Shown here: in pieces, positions 1 to 8,200 of the stretch
Layout: each line of letters starts with the position of its first letter
How positions within the stretch are numbered: the stretch's first letter is position 1
DNA from: Tabrizicola aquatica
Lineage (GTDB): Bacteria > Pseudomonadota > Alphaproteobacteria > Rhodobacterales > Rhodobacteraceae
NCBI RefSeq assembly: GCF_002900975.1
Contig: NZ_PJON01000002.1
Span: 434,001 to 498,000, forward strand
DNA length: 64,000 bases
Reading direction: 5' to 3'
Notes under the pieces: generated by a model
What the model was told of the DNA's origin: nothing
Seen by the model: the letters and a program-made list of their open reading frames with translations, nothing else
Database searches by the model: none
Position numbers and translations under genes: made by a program

Positions 1-1382
1 GGCCCGAAGCCTGAGGTGACCGCCCCCGCCACCGGCATCACCAGACCATGGCCGATCCCCCCGCCCACCGCCGCGCGGGCGCCGGCGCAGCGATAGCCTT
101 CGGCGGTGGGGTCGGGCACGATGTAGCAGTCCATCTTGCCAGAGGGGCCCGAGATTCCAGCGAAAAGGATCTGTCCCGCGCCAGCCTCGGGCGGGGGGGT
201 GCTGGCGAACAGGACCGTGACCTGGTCGCCATCGGCCGCATAACGCTCCAGGTCATGGGTGCGTGACATGGTCACGATCAATTCGCCGACCAGCGTGGTG
301 GACAGCCCGTTGCGAATCCCGGCCGAGTAGAGCGCGTCCAGCAGGCGGATATCCTTCGGTGCGGCTTCCGGGCGGACCTTGTCGCTGCGGGCAAGAAGGT
401 CCTCGCCAATCCAGGGGTCGGCGCCAGTATCGAACCGGCCGGGACCGATCTGCGCCAGGGTGCCAAGATAGGTCTCGCCGCTGTACAGCGTCATCTGCAA
501 AAGCGAGGTGCCGCGCACGTCCGGCTTCAATCGCAGAGCAACGAGGGTTCCGGCAGGCAGGGCTTCGGGGGTCGCCAGCAAGCGGGTGCTGGCGGCTGCG
601 GCCTGGGCAGCCTCGGCATCGGCCAGGCCTGCCTCAACCAGAAGGGCGACCAGCGGCCGGTCAGTCTGCAACAGCGCGATCCGGTCACGGAACAGCTCCA
701 ACCGCGCCGTGTCGCGCAGAAGATAGGCCACCGAAGTGGTGTTCTCGATCTGGGTCTCAACATAGGTGATGGTATCCTCACCCTCGCCGACCAGCTCTCC
801 CCAACTGCCGGAATCGCCTTCGATGGTCACCAGATTGCCTGCCTCGGCCAATATCGCCGTGGGCTGCGATGGCTCGGTAGCAATTGCGCTGGCGCGGCTT
901 GACTGGAAGAAGGCCAGCTCGGCCCGGGTCGAGGGGATGGTGGTGACCAGCTGGGTTTCCTTCACGACCAGCGCGTCCTGCAACAGGTTCAGGCCGGCCG
1001 GAGGCGGACCGGCGCGGTCTGCGGCGACCTCGGCAGGGGCGACCACCTCCTTGATCTTCGAGGCGTCGGTTTCAAAGTTCAGGATCAGGGGATCGCGCGG
1101 CAGATCAAGGAAGGGCAGTCGGACGGCATCAACCCCAGCCGATGCACTTTCGGCCACCTGGACCATCGAAAGCTGGTCGTCCCCTTCTGCAGCCGGGGTC
1201 GCTTCCTCGATCTCGGCGCTATCCAGCGGGCTGTCAGCCTGGGGCCACAGCAGGTAACCCACCGCCAGCACCAGGCACAGACCGCCAACGGCGGGTACGG
1301 CCAGCCGCAGCTTGCGGGTGCGCTGCCGCGACCGCGCCCGGCTGGCGGCTTGCTGGAACCTGGGGTCTTTCTCCAGTTGCAT
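1..1382 (-). CDS. M23-family murein peptidase, membrane-anchored, C-terminus beyond the window
   Basis: The reading frame opens with ATG at 1382 and runs without a stop through base 1, giving about 460 codons. An Arg/Lys-rich N-terminus is followed by one hydrophobic segment at about residues 28-47, so the protein is probably anchored in the inner membrane with its body in the periplasm. The last visible residues read PVAGAVTSGFG, which matches the start of the M23 (LytM-type) metallopeptidase domain. The metal-binding HxxxD and HxH motifs would lie outside the window and cannot be checked. The middle (residues 50-400) looks like the coiled or beta region that precedes M23 domains in envelope peptidases. 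The gene starts 9 bases after the stop of the caspase-like gene, so the two are probably co-transcribed. Family call is fairly sure; substrate and partner are not. Confidence 0.72.
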   Translation of the reverse strand, partial: MQLEKDPRFQQAASRARSRQRTRKLRLAVPAVGGLCLVLAVGYLLWPQADSPLDSAEIEEATPAAEGDDQLSMVQVAESASAGVDAVRLPFLDLPRDPLILNFETDASKIKEVVAPAEVAADRAGPPPAGLNLLQDALVVKETQLVTTIPSTRAELAFFQSSRASAIATEPSQPTAILAEAGNLVTIEGDSGSWGELVGEGEDTITYVETQIENTTSVAYLLRDTARLELFRDRIALLQTDRPLVALLVEAGLADAEAAQAAAASTRLLATPEALPAGTLVALRLKPDVRGTSLLQMTLYSGETYLGTLAQIGPGRFDTGADPWIGEDLLARSDKVRPEAAPKDIRLLDALYSAGIRNGLSTTLVGELIVTMSRTHDLERYAADGDQVTVLFASTPPPEAGAGQILFAGISGPSGKMDCYIVPDPTAEGYRCAGARAAVGGGIGHGLVMPVAGAVTSGFG

Positions 1383-1391
1383 CGCTGCGCC

Positions 1392-2792
1392 TCAGCGGAA
1401 GACCCCCCCAAGGGCCGAGTTCGAAAGCCCTCCAGAGGGCTGTGCCGGAGCCGGCGCTGGTGCGGGTGCGGGCGCAGGGGCGGCGCGCGCGGTCGATGGG
1501 GCGGGGTCGGCTGTCCGGGTCGTGGTCGTGCGGGCGGGGGCGGCCTCGGCCACTGGTGCGGGGCAGGCGACCTGGCCGGCCAGTACGATCTGGCGATACA
1601 GCGAGATATCGGGATCGCGGGTGACGGGGCTGAGGCCCGCCGTTTCGGCATAACGGTCGACCGCCCGCCGCGAGCCGTTGCCCCACTGGCCATCCACCGC
1701 AGCCGTATAGCAACCCGAGCGCTGCAATTCCGTCTGCAATGCCACGACCAGGCTTTCTGGCGGCGGATCAAGCCCGCCAGCCTGAACCAGAGTGCCGAAG
1801 AGGGCGGGATCTTCGGTGCGCAACGCCTCACGCGCGGCGAGGTCGTCGTAGGCGATCTGTGGAAGCTCTGGTTCGGGCTCTGGTTCCGGTTCGGGCGCGC
1901 GGATCAGGCCGACGATGATGGAGGGCTGCGGCATCCCGGCGGCGACGGGGATGGCAAGGATGTCCTCGTCGCGCAACGGACGGAATACAGCCGGCTCTGC
2001 CGAGGGCGTTGCGGATGTCGTGGCGGTGGGTTCGGGTGTCTCGGGCGGGGGGTCGATGGCGATGCCGGCGATCACCTCGGTCGCGGCGGCGGCCGAGACT
2101 GCGACCGGGGCGATCTGGATCACGTCGCCGTCCACCACATCGACCAATGCGGCGCTGGCAGGGGTGGAGGGGGGTGCGGCTGGGGCAACCACCAGCGGCG
2201 CAAGGCTGGTCGCGCCCGTCCAAAGCCCCGCGAGGCTGTCTTGCAGCGGCCCGGCCTGCGCCAGCCGCAGCCGGTCGGTCAGGCGGTCCGGGCTGGCTGG
2301 GCAGGTTGCGGAAACCCCGGACGAGGCTGCCACATAAGCCGAAAGTCCGGCCGGAAGCTGAGGCGCGACCAGCCGGCCGGCAAAGCCCGGAGCGCCGGCG
2401 CAATCCTCGATCAGCAGAGCCACCTCGGTCGTGCCGCTTGCGGCTAGGCGGGCAAGCAGCGGATCAATGGCGCCGCGCGGGTCGCCGCCGCCCTGACCCA
2501 TCAGCATGGGGCCGGATGACCCGGTGCCGATCGGCCCGGCGAAGTAGATCAGAACCTTGGATGATCCGGCCAGGCCGTCCAGCGCCTGGGCCAAGGCGTC
2601 GGCCCCAACTTCGCGCCGCAGGGTGACGGGTCCGATTGCCATTTCCCGAAACGCCTCGGCCGCGGCATGCGAATCGGCAAAGGCCGTCGGTGCCGAGCGT
2701 GAGGGATTTCCAATGACCAGCACGTTCCAGTCCTCGGCGGCCAGGGGCTGCGTGAGGGCAGTCAGCATCAAAAGGACGCGCATCGGGCGCAA
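1392..2792 (-). CDS. Secreted caspase-like protein with C-terminal peptidoglycan-binding domain
   Basis: A 466-residue protein with an N-terminal signal peptide (hydrophobic stretch ending in LAA before EDWN at about residue 20), so it is probably periplasmic. Residues 21-150 resemble a caspase/C14 fold: a beta strand NVLVIGN, a later strand VLIYFAG, and LLIEDCAG. In active caspases the strand before the catalytic His reads YxSGHG; here the position reads YFAGPI, so the His appears missing, while a Cys is kept in EDCAG. The middle is Pro/Ala/Glu-rich with an EPEPEPEPE run, and residues about 370-415 form a PG_binding_1-like module (LQTELQRSGCYTAAVDGQWG). A second Pro/Ala-rich tail follows. 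It sits directly before the M23 peptidase gene, which suggests a cell-wall role. A start at residue 4 (MRVLLML) is equally possible. The caspase assignment is by motif reading only. Confidence 0.6.
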   Translation of the reverse strand: MRPMRVLLMLTALTQPLAAEDWNVLVIGNPSRSAPTAFADSHAAAEAFREMAIGPVTLRREVGADALAQALDGLAGSSKVLIYFAGPIGTGSSGPMLMGQGGGDPRGAIDPLLARLAASGTTEVALLIEDCAGAPGFAGRLVAPQLPAGLSAYVAASSGVSATCPASPDRLTDRLRLAQAGPLQDSLAGLWTGATSLAPLVVAPAAPPSTPASAALVDVVDGDVIQIAPVAVSAAAATEVIAGIAIDPPPETPEPTATTSATPSAEPAVFRPLRDEDILAIPVAAGMPQPSIIVGLIRAPEPEPEPEPELPQIAYDDLAAREALRTEDPALFGTLVQAGGLDPPPESLVVALQTELQRSGCYTAAVDGQWGNGSRRAVDRYAETAGLSPVTRDPDISLYRQIVLAGQVACPAPVAEAAPARTTTTRTADPAPSTARAAPAPAPAPAPAPAQPSGGLSNSALGGVFR

Positions 2793-2857
2793 GGCACTCT
2801 CCGTTTGCCAGCAGGCGGCACGGCGAGGTTTAGCACGAATCCGGCCGGTCGTCTGCC

Positions 2858-2887
2858 TTGGCGCAATCAGACTGTCACGAATACAAT
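2858..2887 (+). promoter_or_regulatory. Candidate sigma70-type promoter for the vgrG operon
   Basis: TTGGCG at 2858-2863 and TACAAT at 2882-2887 are separated by 18 bases, about 100 bases upstream of the preferred vgrG start. The match is reasonable for a housekeeping promoter, but it was found by eye only. Confidence 0.35.
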
Positions 2888-2985
2888 CATATGGATAGCC
2901 GGTGCAGGTATGGGAAACAGTTCTTTCGACATCGCACGAAAAGGGCTATGGTGCGGACATTGACGCGGGTCCGAGGTTATTCGAA

Positions 2986-4854
2986 ATGAACGTTTCACTT
3001 CGTCAGGAAACCCGCAGGGGTAAACTTACGACTGTTCTGGGCGCGAACGCTCTGGCCCTGCTGCGATTTTCAGGCTCTGACCGGATGAACGGGCTGTTCG
3101 ACTATCGGGTCGAGGCGCTGTCCGACAGCAGAAGCATCGATTTCGATGCGCTAATCGGCACCGCGGCGGTGGTAGAGTTGAATTCCGAAGGTGGCCCGAC
3201 CCAGTTCAGCGGCATCGTGTCCGACGCGCAGTGGCTGGGGGTCGGCGAAAATGGCTATCGCTATACGCTGACCCTGCGCCCGTGGCTTTGGTTGACGGGG
3301 CTGCGGCGCAATCAAAGGATCTTTCACAATCGCACCGTCGTGCAAATCCTGCAGGAGTTGTGGGCGCCTTATGCCGGGCTGGGTGATCCCGCCTGGGAGT
3401 TGCGGCTGTCCGCCGATTATCCGGTGCTGGAATACACGGTTCAGTACCGCGAAAGCGATCTGGATTTCGCCCTGCGGATGATGGAGCGGTTCGGGATCAG
3501 CTACCATTTCACCCACAAGCCTGGTGGGCATACGGCGGTCCTGACGGACAGTATCGACGCGCATCAGCCCTTGCCGGGGGAACGCCGGCCCTACTGGGGT
3601 TATGGCGAGCAGCACTTGGCCTCGGGCGAACATTTCTGGGACTGGCGGCAGGCCCGGAACGTGACGACAGGGGCGGTCCGGCTGACGGACTACAATTTCA
3701 AGATGCCAACGGCTGCGATGGAAGCAGACCGGGTGGGCGACGCGCAGCATGCGATGGGGCAGATCGAAAGTTTCGACTGGCCGGGGGATTACCCCGATCC
3801 CGGTCGCGGCAAGACGGTCGCCGCGCTGCGCACCAATCAGGAACGCGGCCAGGACAAGCGCATCGCGGCCGAGGGAGATATCTCGGGCCTGGTATCGGGC
3901 CTGACCGTCATGCTGTATGGCCAGGAAATCCCGGGCGCTACTTACGAGACGTTCCTGTGCCTGGCCACGTCCCATGCCTACACCGCCGAAGGGTATGGTT
4001 CGGGCGGCGAGATGGCCCAGGATGCCTATGAAGGGCACTATACGCTGATGCCGATCTCGGCCCCGCTGGCACCGCGTCGCAAGACGAAGATGCCGGTGGT
4101 GCAAGGCCCGCAGACCGCGGTCGTCGTGGGTGAGGGAGAGATTGACTGCGACGAATTCGGCCGGATCCTGGTGAAATTCCACTGGGACCTCGCGGGCGCC
4201 AACTCCATGCGTTGCCGGGTCAGCCAGAACTGGGCAAGCCAGGGCTGGGGCGGGATGGTGATCCCCCGGATCGGCATGGAGGTGATCGTCGAGTTCCTGG
4301 AAGGCGACCCCGACAAGCCCATCGTCACCGGCTGCGTCTACAATGGCATGAACGGCGTGCCCTACGGCCTGCCGGCCAACAAGACCAAGTCGGGCTTTCG
4401 CACCAACACCCATCAGGGCGCCGGGTTCAACGAGCTAAGCTTTGAAGACCAGGCCGGGCGTGAGGAAATCTCGATCCACGCGCAGAAGGACCTGAACCGG
4501 GTCATTCTGGACAACGAGACGACCTTCGTCCGCGACGGCAACCGCTCGATCGAGGTCAAGACCGGGGACGAGACGAAGCAGATCACCTCGGGCAACCTGA
4601 GCGAGTCGGTCAAGTTGACCCGTTCGGCAACTGCGAATGTGGTCAGGGTGACCGCCAATGCCGGCGATGCCGGCCCCGGCCAGATTGTCTATACCGCCGA
4701 GGACGCAATCACGCTGACGGTCGGCGACGGCACCATCATCATGACGAAAGAGGCGATCGTGCTGCGGTTCAAGTCGTCGCAGATCGTGCTGACGGCAGGC
4801 ATCATCGACCAGATCGCCGACATGATCCATCTGAACAAGGACAAGGCCGGCTAA
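2986..4854 (+). CDS. vgrG: Type VI secretion spike protein VgrG (TssI)
   Basis: VgrG trimers form the spike at the end of the T6SS Hcp tube and carry the PAAR-tipped effector. From ATG 2986 the protein is 622 residues, a usual length for VgrG without an added effector domain. The N-terminal gp27-like part (residues about 10-350) contains the conserved stretch ending YTVQYRESDLDFALRMMERF and GISYHF. The gp5-like OB fold follows (GEGEIDCDEFGRILVKFHWD, CRVSQNWAS, MVIPRIGMEVIVEFLEGDPD) and then a beta-helical tail with SGFRTNTHQGAGFNEL and EEISIHAQKDLN. I prefer ATG 2986 because GAGG lies 9 bases upstream and family homology begins there; a GTG at 2902 would add 28 unlikely residues. The chaperone gene starts 2 bases after its stop, so vgrG, the chaperone and rhs form one operon. 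No tss core genes are visible. Confidence 0.95.
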   Translation: MNVSLRQETRRGKLTTVLGANALALLRFSGSDRMNGLFDYRVEALSDSRSIDFDALIGTAAVVELNSEGGPTQFSGIVSDAQWLGVGENGYRYTLTLRPWLWLTGLRRNQRIFHNRTVVQILQELWAPYAGLGDPAWELRLSADYPVLEYTVQYRESDLDFALRMMERFGISYHFTHKPGGHTAVLTDSIDAHQPLPGERRPYWGYGEQHLASGEHFWDWRQARNVTTGAVRLTDYNFKMPTAAMEADRVGDAQHAMGQIESFDWPGDYPDPGRGKTVAALRTNQERGQDKRIAAEGDISGLVSGLTVMLYGQEIPGATYETFLCLATSHAYTAEGYGSGGEMAQDAYEGHYTLMPISAPLAPRRKTKMPVVQGPQTAVVVGEGEIDCDEFGRILVKFHWDLAGANSMRCRVSQNWASQGWGGMVIPRIGMEVIVEFLEGDPDKPIVTGCVYNGMNGVPYGLPANKTKSGFRTNTHQGAGFNELSFEDQAGREEISIHAQKDLNRVILDNETTFVRDGNRSIEVKTGDETKQITSGNLSESVKLTRSATANVVRVTANAGDAGPGQIVYTAEDAITLTVGDGTIIMTKEAIVLRFKSSQIVLTAGIIDQIADMIHLNKDKAG

Positions 4855-4856
4855 GC

Positions 4857-5285
4857 ATGTATCGTATCAACGAAGGCAGCATCGATCTGCCCTCTGGCTG
4901 GAAAGACCAGTCGATCAACATCGTGTCCAGCAGCGGCAGCGGGTCGATCCCGGGCCTGACCTTCACCATCACCCGGGAAGAGGTTCCCTGGGGCATGCAG
5001 TTCGCGGAGTATGTCGCCGGCGAGATCGACAAGGCCAAAGAGGCCCTGACCGAGTTCAAGGTTCTGACGCGCAGCGACCTGGCGATTTCGGGCCGTGCGG
5101 CGGTCGAGATCGAATGCACCTGGAAGGCCAAGCAAAGCCCGATGCACCAGGTCATCACCACGGTTGATGCGCCGGCGCATGCGATGGTGCTGACCGCCTC
5201 GATGCCGGGCCGGATGAGCGACACCCAGAAGGCCGAAGTGCGCCGGATCGTGGCGACGCTGACCTTCGCCCAGCCGGCAGTCTGA
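4857..5285 (+). CDS. DUF1795/DcrB-type Eag chaperone for the Rhs effector
   Basis: A 142-residue protein of the DcrB/DUF1795 family. In T6SS operons this family acts as Eag (effector-associated gene) chaperones, which bind and shield the N-terminal transmembrane helices of PAAR-Rhs effectors and help load them onto VgrG. The sequence has the expected opening (YRINEGSIDLPSGWKDQSIN) and the ITREEVP and YVAGEID segments, and no signal peptide, so it should be cytoplasmic. It lies between vgrG (2-base gap) and the PAAR-Rhs gene (4-base gap), which itself has two hydrophobic N-terminal regions. That arrangement is the normal context for an Eag protein. The role is inferred from family and context. 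Confidence 0.88.
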   Translation: MYRINEGSIDLPSGWKDQSINIVSSSGSGSIPGLTFTITREEVPWGMQFAEYVAGEIDKAKEALTEFKVLTRSDLAISGRAAVEIECTWKAKQSPMHQVITTVDAPAHAMVLTASMPGRMSDTQKAEVRRIVATLTFAQPAV

Positions 5286-5289
5286 CGCG

Positions 5290-8200
5290 ATGGGTATCCT
5301 GAACGGAGCCACGACAGCGGCCCAGATGGGCACGCGCCACGGCACCTATACCTCCAGTTCAGGAGACCCGACCGGTACTTCGCCGGCGGGCACGGTTCCC
5401 AGTCAGTACGACCGCAGCGCGACCGAGCGCGGGATCGACAATACGCTGAACGTCGTCGAAAGCGACACGTTCAACTATGCCGTCAGCGGCAGCTTCCTGG
5501 CCTATGGCGCCGCGACCGGGGCCTACAGCGCGATGGGTGCGGGGACCAGCGTGATGGCCGGTGCGGCAGCCGGTGCCCTGCCGGTCGCCGTGGGCCTGGG
5601 TGCGGGGATCGCCGGTGGCCTGATCGGGGCCTATGTCGGCGACAAGCTGGGCCACGCGGTGATGAGCCGGATTCCCGGGTTCAACCGACTGCCGGAATCG
5701 GGCGAGATGCCGGCGACGACCGGCCATCCGATCGCGCATACCAGCATGCTGGCGACGCTGGGGGCCCTGGTCCTGGGCGCGGTTGCAGGCATTGCGGTGG
5801 GCGCGTTCATCATCGCCACCGGGGGAACCGGCCTGCTGGTGATCGCGGCGGCTGCAGCGGCAGGCGGGGCGATTGCCGGGTTGGGGGCGGGCTTCGCCTC
5901 GGCCGCCGGGCAATATGGGACCAACCAGGGCGTGATCGGGCCCGGCTCGCCCAACGTGTTCTTCCAGGGCAAGCCGGTGGCGCATGTGATGACCCCGGTC
6001 GCCTGCTCGGTCCACAAGGTTGCGGCCTGCGCGGAAGGGGCCGAGACGGTCTTTGTGAACAACTGGCCGATGACGCGGATCGGCCACAAGACGACCTGCG
6101 ACGGGGTGGTCAACGACGGCTGCAAGACCATTGCCATCGACAAGGACACCAGCGCCATCGCGCTGGACATCGACGGCGGCTGGATGCGGCGCTGGACACG
6201 GATCGGGTTGGCGGTGCTGAACTTCCTGCCGATCCCGCGCAGCAAGGGGCGAAGCAATCGCTCGAACAAGGTGGACGGAACGCCGTGCGGTGCGGCGCGC
6301 TGCGTCAGTGACCCGATCAACGTGGCCACTGGCACGCTGGTCGACACCCGCACCGACTTTGCCCTTCCGGGGACGATCCCCCTTGTCCTGACCCGCAGCT
6401 ATTCCCGCGGGGCCGAGGGGCTGATGGGCCGCGACTGGGCCTCTAGCTGGGGCCGGTTCCTGCGGATCAGTGGCGAGACGACGACCTATCAGGATGCCGA
6501 AGGTGTGCGCGTGGTCTTTCACACGCCCGAAACCGAAATCCTGTCGACCAACCTGCGGATGCCGCATCTGGAGATGCTGGGCCAGCGCGATGGCGACATT
6601 TTTGTCTTCGACCGGCGCGAGCAGTTGTTCCACTGCTTCGGTCACCGGGTCGGCGACCGCCTGCTGCTGACTGCCATCGAGGACCGGAACGGCAACCGTG
6701 TCACCTTCCGGTATCGTGGCGCGGACCTGTTCGAGGTCACCCATACCGATGGCTACAAGCTGGATGTCCATTGCGACGCTGGCGTGATCCGCGCGTTGTC
6801 GCTGGCCGGGCATGAGACCGGCGATTGCAATGCCACCTGGGCCTACAGTTCGGAAGGTCGTCTGGTCGAAGCAAGGTCCCCCCAGTTCGGCACGCTGTTC
6901 TATGGCTATGACGATCAGGGCCGGATCAACCGCTGGGCCGACACCAATGCGACCGAGGTCTTCTATGCCTACTCGGGCGACCGGATCGTGCGGTCCTGGA
7001 CTGCCAGTGGCCACATGGGCGTGCGGCTGGAACACTTCCCGCAAGAGCAGCGGACGGTTGCCCATTTCACCGATGGCCACCAGGAGACCTTCCACTATGA
7101 CAAGGATGGCCTGGTCTGGAAGGAAATCGACGGCAAGGGCGCGGTCTGGCTGACCGAATGGGACACCCGCTTTAACGTCACCGCCCGCGTCGACCCCATG
7201 GGGAACCGGACCGAGTTCACCTATGATGAGGGGGGCAACCTGACCTCGGCCAAGGACCCGACCGGCGCCACCCTGTCGTGGAGCTTTGACGCCGACGGCC
7301 AGCTTGCCGCCCGCACCGATGCGGCGGGGGCGACGGAACGCTTTGTCTATGACGACAAGGGCAACCTCTCGGCGGTGATCGATGCCACGGGCGGCCGGGT
7401 CGGGTTCCGCCGCGGCGACAAGGGCGAGGTGCTGCGGATCGACCTGCCGGGCGGCGGGCAGGAGCGCGTCTACTATGACCAGTTCCTTCGCCCCGTTCGC
7501 CGGGTCGACCCGGATGGTGCTGCGCAGAACATGACCTATGACCGCGAGGGGCGGCTGATCCAGCTGGTCGACCCCGAGGGCGGCGTTACCCGTTTCGATG
7601 TGACGCGCGGCCCGGAGAACCCGCGCGGCTCGGTCCGCCGGATTGATCTGCCAGACGGTGGGTCCGTCCAGATGACCTGGGATGGCGAGGGCCAGCTTGC
7701 CAGCGTGACCGATGGCGAAGGCAACACCCGCAGCTTCCGTTCGGGTGCTTTCGACCTGCCCTTGGCCGCGATAGATGAGGCCGGGCAAAGCCTGACCTTC
7801 GAGCATGACACCGAACTGCGCCTGACCGCCGTGATCAACGCGCTGGGCGAGCGGTTTGAATACACTTACGACGTGACCGGCGCGCTGGTGGCGGAGAAGG
7901 ATTTCTCGGGCCTCGTCACCCGGTATGAGCGTGACCTTTCCGGCCGGATGGTGGCGCGGATCGCCCCGGATGGCACCGTCACCCGTTTCGCCTATGACGC
8001 GCGCGGCGACCTGATCGAAGTGAAGGTGCTGGACCGCGATGGCCCCCGCATCACCCGGCTGGAACATGACGCGCGGGGCCTTCTGACGCTGGCCGAGAAT
8101 GCCGACGGCAAGGTCGAATTCGCTTACGACCTGCTGGGCCGCTTGGTCAGCGAAAAGCTGAATGGGCGTGAGATCCTGTCGACCTATGCACCCTCCTCGG

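Noticed and set aside
2902-2985. An upstream GTG start for vgrG
   Set aside because: The extra 28 residues do not resemble VgrG, and the ATG at 2986 has a well-spaced GAGG.
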